DNA of 64,000 bases, taken from assembly GCA_027422505.1 (NCBI GenBank), contig JAPQWV010000127.1:186001-250000 (forward strand). The letters run 5' to 3'. Numbering within the stretch: the stretch's first letter is position 1; every line of letters starts with the position of its first letter. The DNA comes from Craterostigma plantagineum (lineage: Eukaryota > Streptophyta > Magnoliopsida > Lamiales > Linderniaceae). The notes beneath the pieces were generated by a model. The model did not search any database. It was not told the DNA's origin and saw only the letters and a list, made by a program, of their open reading frames with translations. This document shows, in pieces, positions 47,235 to 60,253 of the stretch. The position numbers were made by a program, and so were the translations under genes.

Positions 47235-48139
47235 TTAGGCTTCAACGTTAGTCACTTGCTGCCACTCTCCATCAACGGCTTCCTTCCAAAGCGTCACGCT
47301 GTTATTCCCATCGGCCACGGCGAGTATATTCCCCGTCAGCGACCAAGAAACCCTCCAAACGGGCCCGCCAAAGTCCTTCAGAACCCGACCCTCCCACTGA
47401 TCGCCCTCCTTAAGAGAGCTCCATATTATGACCCGCCCGTCCTGAGAAGCGCTCGCGATGGTCGACTTGGGAAGGCCCAAGTTGGGCGCCCAGGCAACGT
47501 CCCTGACCCAATCCGTGTGCTTGCTCAGGGCGGGGAAGCAGTCCATCCTCCAATTGCCGTTCTCAAACTTCCACACCTTCACAGTGTTGTCGCACCCGCC
47601 CGAGGCCAGCTTCTGGACCGGGTCGAGCCCGCCCAGGCCCACGAGGGCGCCCGGGCGGTCGACGGGGCCCACGACACTGAGGTGACTCCCAGCGGGTGGG
47701 CCTGGTCGATCCTAGACCTGTCCCATCCGCCGTCGGGTCTTTCTGTGAAGACTGAGATGTTTCCATCTGACGATCCGACGGCCAAGGAGAGGCCTATCTC
47801 GTGCGGGGCCCACGAGATGGAGTTGACGGAGGATTTGTGGTCGTCGAAGACTTGGGTTTGGATCCACTCGTTTTGGTTGCCTTCTTTCCAGATTATGACC
47901 TTCCCGTCGTAGGAGCACGAGGCTAGGAGGGACCCGAACTTGGGGTGGGCCCACGAGACCTGCCACACGGGCCCAGCGTGGCCCGTTAGGGTTGCTAGGT
48001 GCTGGGAGCTTGAGTTGGTTACGCCTATGATCTTGATGGTGGTGTCGGAGGATGCTGTGGCGAGGCGTTTGCCGTAGAAGTCCATTTGCACGTCGTGGAC
48101 GACGTCTTGGTGGCCCGACTCGATCTTTTGTCCCGGCAT
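47235..48139 (-). CDS. SEC13: SEC13 WD40 protein (COPII coat / nuclear pore), one-base frameshift
   Basis: The coding region is intronless. It starts [20 protein letters not shown] and runs through WD repeats ([69 protein letters not shown]). It then changes frame and continues with [40 protein letters not shown] and [20 protein letters not shown] to VTNVEA. Together this is the full SEC13 protein of about 301 residues. The span is 905 nt, one short of whole codons. The register changes at about 47650-47660 in a GC-rich stretch with a C run. SEC13 pairs with SEC31 in the COPII outer cage and with NUP proteins in the nuclear pore Y complex (family knowledge). Codon third positions are strikingly GC-rich for this window. 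Confidence 0.93.
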
Positions 48140-49260
48140 GTTTCGGGTCCGAGATGGCTGGGAAGTTTTGTAACTCACAAGGCTGGAGAGGAAGCATGAG
48201 ATGGTGAAATCTGTGTTAGAGCAAATCAATGGACTAACTAGAAAATATCATAGTATGGTTTCATTTGGCAAAAGGATCACTTGTAGTCATGCTGTGAGTT
48301 AAAAAATTCTATCCATGGCTTTGCCCATCCCCATCATTGGTTATTTAGTTGATTTCAGACTATGATGTTGTCCCTTCAAATAAACCGGATCCTAGCACAC
48401 AAACCTTCCCTATATAAAAGAACCATCTGTACCCAGAAGAAATCAACAGAATTTGCCCCAAACAATGGCGAAAACGAACACATATCAGAATACGTGCCCC
48501 CATCTGTAAACCAGAGGCTGAACTATCTGCCTCTCTAAAACAAACAGAAAGATCCGGAAAAAATTTGATGTGTTTGATAAAATCCAACCATAAGCTAACC
48601 TTTCCGTTAGTGCACTCAAAAGAAATAATCAGATTGACATAATAAACCAAAAATAAGCATCACTGAGAGATTATTCGGATGGAAGACCGCACCCAAAAGA
48701 CACCGACGAGATGCTGAAATATATCAGAATCCACGAAACACAGAAAGTTAACTGCAGTATCCCGTTCAATGCATACAATATGCAAAACACCCAACAGACC
48801 TATATAAAACAAGCTTCAATCAGTCCTACAATTACCAAATTTTTCTCTAGCTGATATGACTTTCCACGCAAAAGCTGAACCCTATCACTGTCAATGAGGG
48901 TTTACATAGGGACAGAGATCACTCGCCCGGTAGCGAACCGAGCCAGACGAGACGGAAAAGTCGAAGATCATGACATAAGGAATCGCAAACGATTCACACA
49001 AACACGTGCATCCTTCCAATTCAATTACAAACACCAATCCAATAACTAAATACAGTCAAAGTCTAAAACCTAATCAGCAAAACGTTGACGCCAAACAAGC
49101 ATAAGAATCAGCCATCACCTCTCGTCTATTCAGCTAAAATTCGTCCATGAGAAAAGTGAAGCTGACCTGATATTTAGAAGATCTCGTCGAAGCTCGAAAA
49201 AAGTCGGATTTGAGAATTGATCGAATGAGAGAGCCGTATATCAGAGGTTCAAGTCCTATT

Positions 49261-49344
49261 TGGGCCGAATAAGTGGGCCTAATAAAAGTTAAAACGGTTT
49301 TCATCAATACTATAAATATTTAAAAGGCCCAACGTAATGGCCCA
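49261..49344. promoter_or_regulatory. Cluster of site II (TGGGCC/GGCCCA) motifs upstream of SEC13
   Basis: TGGGCC at 49261-49266 and 49274-49279; GGCCCA at 49326-49331 and 49339-49344. Such elements, bound by TCP factors in known cases, are typical of housekeeping plant promoters. They lie directly upstream of the inferred SEC13 leader. Confidence 0.6.
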
Positions 49345-49378
49345 TTTATTCTTGGTTATATACTATATGGGCATTTTA

Positions 49379-49563
49379 CTATACGAGTGTTCCGCTAGCT
49401 TTTGTACATTTTCATTTTTATCACAAAATAATATTAAATATTCTTAAAAGATGTGTCAAAATTTATATATTTTTACCTTTTAATTGTACTATATTATTAA
49501 AATCTTCAGTTTCTTAAAAACAGTTCATACCCCAAATGTCCATAAACTAATGGGACGGATGGA
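49379..49563. mobile_element. Stowaway-like MITE, copy 3 (inverted, degenerate)
   Basis: It matches copies 1 and 2 in reverse orientation: ATTAAATATTCTTAAAAGATG, TGTCAAAATTTATA, TTTTTACCTTTTAATTGTACT. It ends GGGACGGATGGAG followed by TA at 49564-49565. The left end is degraded, so its boundary is approximate. Confidence 0.65.
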
Positions 49564-50860
49564 GTATCATTTAAAAAAAATATTACCACAAATTCGATTT
49601 GCAAATCAGTCACACAACAGAAAATAGCAAATTTTGGTATTGTTATTCGATAATTTTTATTGCCTTGACATTATAGTTCTAAGCTAAGTATTTGTAAGTT
49701 ATACAATATTAAATGAAAAAACATAGTAATAATAAAAATAATAATAAGCATTGTCAGGCATCAATACGAATTTGCTAATATTTCCTAGTAAAATAAATCA
49801 AATTTTCTTTTCACTTTCCTATGATAAAAAAGCTAACAGCAGCAAAAAGGAATAATTAAAAACTTTCCTATGTTGCAGAAAATAAAGGCAGCAAATAAAA
49901 GAAAACAAACATGAACGCGTTACAAAATCTCAATATTCCACATATAATCCACGTGGAAGCTCTCTAACGGCAAATTTTCAATCAAAAGTTAAGGGTGCTT
50001 TCGTCATTTCAGTCGCATCGGGTGTACGTCGGATCTGCGAAGTCACAAATCGGAGGTAAATAGTAAATTTTGCTTTTATTCGTTCGTCGATGTTAATAAC
50101 TAGAAAATAGAGGACCAATTAATTATAATACATACAGCAGCTTACAGCTATAGATACGAAGTTGGGCATTCGTCTCATATCAATTTGCTAAAAATCGTGT
50201 CTTTGCTTTGATGTCTTGTAGATCCCTAGAATTCTTGGTCTCTCCATATGTAGCTGTTCATGTTGTTTTCTAACAAAAACTTTGACGATCGGCGTCCTTA
50301 ATCGTCTGGTCTTCTCTGTTTTTCATCATCTATCTGCGGCAAATATCATCGCTACCTTTTTCCTGGGTTTGAAGAAAATTATCTGTAGGTGTTTCGCTGA
50401 TTCATCTTGCATATTTATGTACTAAGTATATTGATTTGTTACTCTGATGCGGAGAAATAGTGTATGTATTATGTGATTGTATGTGTGTATGTTGAATTCT
50501 GTGTAACCGTCCTGATTATAATATGTTTTGTGATGGATAAAGTATGTGATATTGTGATGGAGTAGCCTTTTTTTTTCTATGTGTAGATTATTGGGGCGGC
50601 TTCATATGCTTTTCTTGGGATGTGGCATAAAATTCTCAAGACTTTTTGCGTTTTGATTTATTTTAGGTGGAGAATATGTTCTTTGCTGTCATATGGGCTG
50701 TTTATGGTGTTATGATTCGTCTATATGGTGTAGTAGAAAATAACCAGTTCAATAGCGAGTTAGTCCACAATTTACACGATTCTACTTATAACTTTTGATT
50801 CATGCCATCTTTTAGTGAGGAATTAAGAGTGGAGTGGGGATGAGAATTGGCGGATGAACG

Positions 50861-53800
50861 ATGCCTGTGGTGCGTGGTGGAGGACGCAGAGGCCGGGGAC
50901 GTAACAACAATAATACTAGAAATAACGTCAATACTCAGAATCAAAGAGGTAATATCGCTATCAATAATAATAATTTGAGGCCTGAGGAGAACGCTGCTAT
51001 CGCGACAAGAACTCGGAGGAGGAGAGCTGTGGCGGCGGTGGAAGTGCCTGTTGATGACAATATAGCTCAGCCGTTGCCACCACCAGCGGTAGTTGAAGAG
51101 AAGGTGCTTCTGAGAGAGGCTGTGGGAGAGAAGCCGATGGATCGTTTCAACAATGGTGGGAGAAGTGCTGATAAAGCAAATGCTGCTGATGACGAGTTGG
51201 CCTCCTCACCTATCCCTGAGAAGGTGAGAGCTTTATTGTTTTGTTTCTGTTATGTAGGTTCAAGCATTTTGAAAGTCCTCGAAGATTAGCATTTTTATTT
51301 GAGTTTTTTTGTATTGTTGTTTATGGGTTGAAAATGAGGAGATTGCACATGTTCGGTCGTTGTGATTGTGTTTTGAAGTTAAAGGTTGTCTTTATCTAGG
51401 TCTTGACGTTTGAGAATGTTAAGGTATCTTTTGGGTACTTTATTGAAACATGTGCTTAATGTGTGGGAAAGTTGCGTGTTGAAGAGTTGGAGAGTGTTGA
51501 CGTACGTCACAAGTATGTTGTACATATGAGTGAGTATTAATACATGATCTGTTAATGGCATTATCCTGATCTTATGGTTGCATGATTTTGTCTGGAGATA
51601 ATATTTTGTCCTTTATTGGCTTTGCGTGGTATACTGGAAATGGGGGGTATTCTGTAAATGGGGAGTATTCTGTAAATGTTACTGTTGAAGTTGAACTAAG
51701 TTTAGTAACCTCCTTCTGTCGTTTTCCGCTCCTCGTACTTGATAATAAAATGACTAGTGAATCATTGTATTCGACTGTATTCTTCTTCTGTGTTTGACGG
51801 ATGTTGGCAAAGGAAGTTTAAATGATACTAAAGAGTCATAAATACTGGATTCTGTCTATAGTTTTGCTGATCCCTATTTTATTGACTTAGTGCTATGCGA
51901 AACGTTCCTTTGTTCCCTCTAAGTGGTCTTGGTAGGGCCTGGTAAGTCGCCCATTGATGTATACAGGTCCGGAAATTTAAATAGTGGGCTAGCTTGCCAC
52001 TTTGTGGGCTGACTTATATGTGCAAGCATGTCCGCTTATGATTCCGTCTTTACATATTTAATGCCCGTAACATACGATGGTTTCTTTTTGGCCAACTCAG
52101 GGTCTGTGACGTGTTAATGCTCTTTTATGACACTTTCCTGTTTGCTGAGTTTTCTAACTTAATTAGACGCAGCTCCCCTCAGAGAGATAATTGAATGTGT
52201 ATACGTCTATGAAATTTTTTTATCCATATCATTTGCTCCGCACTTGATTTTCTTGGATTGCTCGAATCTTAGTTTATTCGGACGGTTCTTGCAGAAAACA
52301 TGTGGTTTCCCTATGAGGTCTATACTTCTCTTTATTTTCTCCTTTCCTAATTATTCGTTGTGTAATTCCTGTAATTGTGAAGTTCCGTTTTCCAGTTCTT
52401 CCAGCGAAGTTGGAATCCATATTTTTCTTTCTTTGTTTCATCATCTTATCCCATGTATTTCTCACATTGATCCTTGTAGTTCCCTATATCTATACCCTTT
52501 TTTATTTGAATCACTCATTACTGTCACCAAAAACTGCATTTTGGATGATATTGCAATCTTGCCTGTTCCTCATATACCAAAAAACATTCAACTTGAGATG
52601 AGGGTGATGCGGGACTTTTAAGCTTGTTTTGTTTTTGTTTTCGAGACACGTGAAATTTCTAATGATTGTGTTACAGGTGCAAGTTGGTGGTTCACCGATG
52701 TACAGAGTCGAAAAGAAGCTTGGTAAAGGTGGTTTTGGACAAGTATATGTTGGTCGCCGTATATCTGGAAATACTAATGAAAGGACAGGCCCTGGCGCCA
52801 TAGAGGTACTTCTGTGATTTCTCTTTATGCTGAATATGTGAGTTGTGCACGTAACCTTGTGTAAAATCAACATGTCACCCTTTTGTAATAGGTGGCCCTC
52901 AAACTCGAACATGTTAATAGCAAAGGATGTAATCACGGTCCACCGTATGAGTGGGTAGTTTACAAGTAAGTTGACCGGTCATTTGATTTGATGTTACACA
53001 AAGGTGGAGGCTAACTCATTCTATTCCCTTGTCAATCGAAACAGTACGCTTGGGGGAAGCCATGGTGTACCACGAGTGCATTACAAAGGGCAGCAAGATG
53101 ACTATTATGTGATGGTACTAGAAAAACTGATTATCTATGGATTTTGTTATGTCTTCACTCGTATATAGTTCTGCATCTGAATTATGAATTGAATTTTCCA
53201 GGTGATGGATATGCTGGGTCCGAGTTTGTGGGACTTTTGGAACAACAGTAATCAAACGTGAGTTTAGTAATCCCTAGTACTTGTGTCCAATCCTTATCAT
53301 TAGATCAGCTTCACATTCCCGCTTTTGCATTTTTAACTCAATTTGTGAAAGTAAATGCAGAATGTCTGTTGAAATGGTGGCATGCATTGCTATTGAAGCA
53401 ATATCCATATTAGAGAAGTTGCACGCAAGAGGGTGAGATTTCTTTTTCTTTTTTTTTTTCGTATATTTTTTTATGCAGAGCCTATATTTGGAATTTGAAG
53501 CAACTGACGCCATTTTCTCTGTTCGTTTATTATTTAATCCCTGTTAATCTTGAGATTTTCATTACAAAAGTTGCTTAAGAACATCCTTCATCTGTTTCGT
53601 CTACCCCAATTCTCCCAACAAACAAAACTTAGGTATGTCCATGGGGATGTGAAACCTGAGAATTTCTTGCTTGGCGCTCCGGGAACTTCCGATGAAAAAA
53701 AGTTATTCCTGGTTGACCTTGGTTTAGGTAATAATATAAAATAAAATATTTCAGAGAGTTTCTATTGTTGCAGCCCTATATTTTATCTGAAACTATTTGC

Positions 53801-55846
53801 ATAATCAGCAACTAGATGGAGAGATGGCCACACTGGTCTGCATGTTGAGTATGACCAACGGCCAGACGTTTTCAGGTACAAATGTCACCTTTTTGTTGTC
53901 TCACTTTTGTTCTTATTCATGAAATATTCTTGCTGATAAAGGCGATTTATTATTATTTTTTTATTCAGGGGGACTGTTCGCTATGCTAGCGTTCATGCTC
54001 ATTTAGGTAGAACAGCAACAAGGAGAGATGATTTAGAATCTCTTGCTTATACTCTCATTTTCCTTCTTCGTGGACGCTTGCCTTGGCAAGGATACCAGGT
54101 TTGTACCTTTCGACTCACATCTATTGTACTTGGCTGGAAAACCGTATACAAGCGAGGGAGAAAACAGAGAAAAAAAATCCTTAAAATGTCTAAAATCAGA
54201 ATTGCTGAAAAATGATTCTGACTTGGCCATTGATATTTCCCATGTATTTCGTCGCTGTTTTGTAGGGCGAAAACAAAGGTTTCCTTGTCTGCAAAAAGAA
54301 AATGGCAACATCGCCTGAGGCACTTTGCGGCCTGTGTCCGCAGCCATTCAAGCATTTTGTGGATTACGTGGTCAATTTGAAGTTCGACGAGGAACCTAAT
54401 TACGCCAAATGCATCTCCTTTTTCGATAGGATTGTGGGACCGAATCCAGACATTAGGCCTATTAACACCGAGGGTGCCCAAAAGGTGATTATTTTGATTG
54501 GTCTAAGTAGTGCCTTCATTTTTGGCTTTTTTAGTCATTAACCTCTTGGGTTTTGGAAAATGAAGCTCATCTTCACTGTTGGTCACAAAAGAGGACGGCA
54601 GACTTTCGAAGGCGAGGAAGATGAACAGCCTAAAAAGAAAATCCGTATGGGAGCGCCTGCTACACAGTGGATCAGTGTCTACAATGCTCATAAACCCATG
54701 AAACAGAGGTGCAAACTTTCCCCAAGTTACACCTCTTTTTTTTTTTTTTCCTGGTTGGCAGTCATATAACATAGCTGTTGAATATTGATTTCTTCGACTT
54801 TGTTGTGTTGAAGATACCACTATAATGTGATGGACTCGAGGCTATCCCAACACATCGATAAAGGAGCAGAGGATGGGCTATTCATCAGTTGCGTCTCATC
54901 TTGTCAAAATCTTTGGGCCCTGATATTGGACGTAGGCACTAGCTTCACTTCCCAAATATACGAGCTATCTCCATTCTTTCTTCACAAGGTATATATATAT
55001 CGATCGGTTCGTTTTTCTCATATTGTTGAGGTTGAGAACTGCTGTTTATTTCACTTAATTCCAATGCTTAATAGGATTGGATAATGGAGCAATGGGAAAA
55101 GAACTATTACATCAGCGCAGTCGCTGGAGCTACAAATGGTAGTTCGCTTGTCGTAATGTCAAAAGGTAGCTATTATATATGCATCGATCGATCGATCCAT
55201 GCGCGCTCTTGCCTATGTGTCTCACTCAAATATGTAAATTTTTTCAGGCACTCAATACTTGCAGCAATCGTATAAAGTGAGTGAATCCTTCCCATACAAA
55301 TGGATAAACAAAAAGTGGAAAGAAGGCTTCTACGTCACCTCCATGGCCACGTCTGGGACTAGGTGGGCCGTAGTTATGTCCCGAGGCGCTGGGTTTTCAG
55401 ACCAGGTCGGCGATTGCTTCAGAATACGAAGAATTAAACCCTAATTTCCATTTTAGTTCTTCTTTGCGACGAATTAATCATTTGTATTGCTGAAATAGGT
55501 GGTGGAATTGGATTTCTTGTACCCTAGCGAAGGGATACATCGTAGGTGGGAAAATGGGTACCGTATAACTGCTACTGCTGCTACGGCTGATCAGTGCGCT
55601 CTGATTCTAAGCATACCGAGGAGAAAGCCTGCGGACGAAACGCAAGAGACTCTGCGAACGTCTGTTTTCCCGAGCGTGCATGTAAAGGTCAGTTTTTTTT
55701 TGCTCTTACGAATTGAGTTTTTCTTTTTCTTTCCCGAAAATGGAGAAGTACTGACCCTGTGGTGAATTTCATCTGTGTATTTGCAGGAGAAATGGGCCAA
55801 GAATCTGTATATTGCTTCGGTTTGTTACGGCCGTACGGTATCTTAG
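50861..55846 (+). CDS. MUT9-like / photoregulatory protein kinase (casein kinase I family)
   Basis: Sixteen coding exons: 50861-51223, 52677-52805, 52892-52965, 53045-53114, 53202-53257, 53361-53432, 53633-53727, 53809-53875, 53969-54098, 54266-54484, 54566-54708, 54814-54988, 55075-55165, 55248-55405, 55499-55687, 55787-55846. They give about 696 residues in unbroken phase. The N-terminus is Arg/Gly- and Asn-rich with a basic stretch (RTRRRRA). The kinase domain has the glycine loop [19 protein letters not shown] (Lys), catalytic [24 protein letters not shown] and [21 protein letters not shown] conserved C-terminal region ([40 protein letters not shown]) is specific to the plant MLK/PPK group. 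These kinases phosphorylate histone H3 Thr3 and cryptochrome/PIF proteins in Arabidopsis (family knowledge). The start is the first ATG before the Gly/Arg region. Confidence 0.94.
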
Positions 55847-56484
<638 letters not shown>

Positions 56485-57847
56485 ATGCCCATGGGAAAAG
56501 CTGGAAGGTGGCTGAATAATCTACTAAAATGTATGAAGAAGAAACGCGGAGAAAAAATCGATAAGAATGATAGCGCTCCTCCAATTATTGTCGAAACGAA
56601 TCGTTTCAAGGCAGAGAAAGAGCCAAATGGTCTCAACTACGAAGATGTCCTTACGAGTGTTCGAAAACATAAAGGTTACAACGACGAAGCTATGCCTCCT
56701 CGAGAAGTAGTAAGAGTTCAGAAACGTGTCGCTGCAGCTGCGAAGATTCAAGCTATGTTTAGAGGATTTTTGGTACGCCGATTAAGTTTATTATTTGCGC
56801 TTTTATGATTTTATTCTTTATTCAAGCTTTTTTGTGTTCTTGATAGTCTCCTTTATACATGTAGTAACAACAACAACACTTCATGATTTCTCAGAACTTC
56901 CAATTTGAATTCCATGAGCAACCCACGCCTTGTGAAGTTTTTCTGTATGTGTACATACACTATTTGTGTGTGCTCACCTGTAAAATGTGACATCACTACG
57001 TCTTTTTTTACGCCCTTCTTTTACGGATTACGCCATTTGAATTTTGAATCCTCAAAAGAATATTTTCAAAATTTGTCGCTATTCGGGCGATAAGGGCGCA
57101 ATAATTATGTGGTCTTGGAAAAAAAAAATAGTCTTCGTAAACGCTCGTCGTTTTCCTTTTTTTTGTGCCTTTGTCCCACCAATGCATAAATGATTCAAAT
57201 ATAGGCTCGAAAAGCGTTAAGCGCTCTGAGAGGAGTCGTGAAGCTACAAGCCATCGTAAGAGGCCACCTTGTGAGAAAACGCCTCGCATCTACTCTTCAC
57301 AACGTGAAAGCTATCTCTCGAGCCCAAGTCCCCTTTTTGTGGCAAATGGTCCAAAATTCTCGCGAAGATCGCATGATAAGAAGATCCAGAAATACCATCG
57401 TAAGGATATGTATTATTATTACGTTTCATATGTTATTACACGTCGAAAAAATCCCATTATGTATTTTCGATGGAATAATTTCAGGAACAAGACATCTATA
57501 GAAGGAGAAGATCAACATCAAATCAAGAAAACCCTTATTGCGATGATTACGACTGGCGTCTCATAGAAGCTACGGAAGAAAGTAATCTTATGTTATTTTC
57601 GACTAATAGTAAGAAGCTGATTTGCGATGATTGCTCGGGCGCAAACCCTAGCTATTATTTCGAGGGGCCTTCTTACATGGCGACTACAAAGTCATTCAGA
57701 GAGAAGCTGAGGTGTAAAAGCGCGCCGAAGCAAAGGCCCGTCCCGGGTTCTAGGGCGGGTTTGGTTCGAAGAACGGGGAAGTGCTGTTGTCCTCGAGTTC
57801 GGGAAGGTTTTGAAGTGATGGAATGGGAAAAAAGGATTGTTTTTTAG
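56485..57847 (+). CDS. IQ67-domain (IQD) calmodulin-binding protein, short form
   Basis: Three exons, 56485-56772, 57205-57399 and 57485-57847, give about 281 residues. The N-terminus (M)GKAGRWLNNLL is typical of IQD proteins. The IQ67 region spans the first intron: AAAAKIQAMFRGFL, then ARKALSALRGVVKLQAIVRG and HLVRKR, with overlapping IQ, 1-5-10 and 1-8-14 type calmodulin motifs. The intron position inside IQ67 (after FRGFL) is conserved in the family. The C-terminal part is basic (RREQ/YRRRRS, SFREKLRCKSAPKQRP). IQDs are microtubule- and calmodulin-associated scaffold proteins with basic pI (family knowledge). Either ATG at 56485 or at 56491 could start it. At this size it belongs among the short IQDs. 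Confidence 0.93.
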
Positions 57848-58797
57848 GGTTTTCGTTTGATTGATGATGCTTTTTAAATAGGGTTGTCGGATTTTTATTT
57901 GGTCGTGTCTTTTTATTTCCATTTGTGCAATGTTTTCCATTTGTGCAATGTTATAAGACTCGTTGGAAATGATGCATTTATGCCTTGCAAACAATTGGGG
58001 TTTATATATATCTATATATATGTATATATATATGACACATGTTCATGTGGTATCGATTCGTGCCATTTCAATATCCAACATCGACATTCAATGTTATGTC
58101 GTCTTAATTAACACCTTATAGGTGCAATTAATCGACATTTCGGATGCTGATGTGACATATTGACGTATTACATAACATTTTACTAGTTAATATTCCGTCA
58201 ATATGTCACATCAGGATCCAAAATGTCGATTAATGGCACATATAAGTTATTAATTAAGAAGGTGTGGTGTTGAAATGACACGAATCAATGTCACGTCAAC
58301 ATGTGCCCACGTAATGTGCTCACATGCAAAATTCCTCCATATATATATTTATGTATATTTATGTATCGAGCGGTCAATCTAAGGGTTCGAAGCCTAAATT
58401 TCTTATCAGATAGCCCCATTGAATTCTCCATTAGATTCTTTCTTCATCCTCTCAAACAACGTGGATGTAAAAGAAGCAAAGGAAATGAGACTCTCCAACT
58501 AGTTGGAAATTATTGCAAGATTGGTGCTTTGAAAATCATCTTGTAAAGAAATGATTTTTAATTACTTTACAGTGATTTCGACCTCCAGCAAGTTCCATGG
58601 GTATGTACGTATGCCTTTATTCCGACGGAACAGAAGTACTACCAGATAAACAGATACACATATTCGTATAGTAACAGAAAACAAAACAAAGAAGAAGAAG
58701 AAGAAGAAGAAGAAGAGTGTCACAGAGAAAGCAAAACATCCTTTATATAGAGCAGCACAACGTCGACGACAAAAAGTAAAATAAAAATATATAGCAA
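57848..58797. other. Intergenic between IQD (+) and GDSL esterase (-)
   Basis: The genes converge. It contains a foldback MITE (58036-58305) and a (GAA)n run at about 58691-58715. No gene is seen. Confidence 0.6.
58036..58305. mobile_element. Foldback MITE with long terminal inverted repeats
   Basis: The left arm (58036 to about 58165) reads CACATGTTCATGTGGTATCG, ATTCGTGCCATTTCAA, AATCGACATTT and GATGTGACATATTGACG. The right arm carries the inverted counterparts CGTCAATATGTCACATC, AAATGTCGATTAAT, TTGAAATGACACGAAT and CAACATGTG. The arms are about 110-130 bp and separated by about 30 bp, so the element folds almost completely on itself. No target duplication was identified with confidence. 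Confidence 0.7.
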
Positions 58798-60253
58798 TCA
58801 GCCAATCAGTGCAATGCCTTGAAGGATCAAACTGTCGGCAAGAATCTGATTCGCTGCTTCAGAAGGATGAACGCTGTCCCAGAACACATACTCCGTCGCA
58901 TTCGGACAAGTGCCTATCGACTTGGGATTGCACAGCAACGTCGTCGTTTCGACCCTCCCCGTCCCACAGCATCCCCTCGTCGCCTCCGTAAAACCTGCCG
59001 GAAAAATTGAACTCAGTCGTCGGCGTAGAAAGAAAGAAACGAAATCGAAATAAGAGAGCCGGCCACAAAGAAGTCTTGGGATGGATTTTATTCCTACCGT
59101 TCTTCTTGGGATCTGCTACAATGTCGTAGAGCGGCTTGAAAACGTCGAAGATGACGAGCTTCAGCCCAGGTAGCTCCTTCTGCAGCTGCGCCGCCGCCGC
59201 GCCGATCTTCTTGTTGAACTGCTGCGAGTCGGTGTTGAGCCTCGAAACGCACCCACGCTCGTGGAATCCGAAGAGGGTCCGCGCCGCCGGTATGCAGCCC
59301 AGCGGCGGCAGCGAAGTCGCGCCGATTCTCCTAGCGCCAGAGGCATAAAGGTCCTATTTTTTTTAAAAAAACACAAGTCAGCTCCTCATTACACCATTCT
59401 TGTCTGGGCTGGGGCCAAAAATGGCAGAAGAACGCACGGCAGACACATACATACCTTGATGAAGCTAGTGAAGATTCCGACAAGGTACGATGAGTATTGG
59501 TCGGGGGTGAAAGCCTTGTTGAGCAAAGGGTTGACGTAGTAATTCTGTATGAAGTCGCTGCTGCCGGCGGAGACTATGTACAGTGCGTCTTTTATATGGA
59601 AGAAGCTTGTTTGCTGCCGGCGACCTTGGCCAGCTTCCCTTGGTACTCCTTGAAGTACTGCAGCTGTTGAGACAATGGAATCACATGCTGCGAGAAAACA
59701 GAAACAAACAGTATATCATCCTCAGATTTCCTTAAACGTTGAAAGATTTCTCCCCTTTTTTTTTTTTCTTGTTCTGTTTGTATTACACTTAGATAAGATG
59801 TGTGGTCATCGTAACCAGCGCCAGCTGAAGCAAAGTTGGCTCCCAAGAGAAGGTTCTTCCCTGAGGCTTGTGGGCTAAGGTAAGCTGGCGCATAGCTAGT
59901 GAATCCAAGAGTCTCAGCTGCATTATTATTGGAGAAGAAGAAACTGGTTTGAGGAGTTACGCTCGTATACGTACTTGGCATGTAATAAAGGCCGAATCTT
60001 TAACTGCTATACCTGTAATATCAGTTGCCAGCCTTCCATTACAGAACCTCCCAGTGGCTTCTTTGTTCTTGAAATCCCTGCCGTAAGGTGGATAGTTGGC
60101 CTTGAATATCGTTGCTACGTAGTCATTGTTTCCTACATCGACTACGGAATCTCCGAAAGTGATGATTGCTGGGACTAATGTGACTGACTGAGAGCTAACG
60201 GTAATGCAAGAAACGGCAAAAAATGCCAACAAACATACCATGAAAACCCCCAT
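58798..60253 (-). CDS. GDSL esterase/lipase, secreted, one-base frameshift in exon 3
   Basis: Five exons on the minus strand: 60253-60013, 59917-59787, 59687-59455, 59353-59098 and 58994-58798. A hydrophobic signal peptide ([20 protein letters not shown]) comes first. It is followed by SGNH block [14 protein letters not shown] (nucleophile Ser in GDS), block [17 protein letters not shown] and [27 protein letters not shown] and block [10 protein letters not shown] with catalytic Asp and His. Length and exon structure match the plant EXL/GDSL family of about 352 residues, which are extracellular lipases and esterases (family knowledge). Exon 3 is 233 nt where 234 is needed. The frame reads SKQASSI then a stop, and resumes as [13 protein letters not shown] one base out of register, so a base is missing at about 59590-59597. 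All other motifs are intact. Confidence 0.9.

Larger units (their letters stand above)
48140..50860. other. Divergent upstream region of SEC13 (-) and the PPK kinase (+)
   Basis: The SEC13 5' leader, probably with an untranslated intron, extends to about 49250. Site II motifs follow (49261-49344), then Stowaway copy 3 (about 49379-49563) and AT-rich spacer. The kinase leader begins near 50030 and has an untranslated intron. I found no other coding region. Confidence 0.55.

Noticed and set aside
47256..47912. 218-codon plus-strand frame
   Set aside because: Antisense to SEC13; long only because of its GC-rich codons.
52244..52621. 125-codon plus-strand frame in the first kinase intron
   Set aside because: Lies in a 1.45-kb intron, hydrophobic AT-rich translation, no similarity and no good splice context.
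58380..58420. GGTTCGAA word resembling a tRNA T-loop
   Set aside because: No matching acceptor stem, D-arm or anticodon arm could be found around it.
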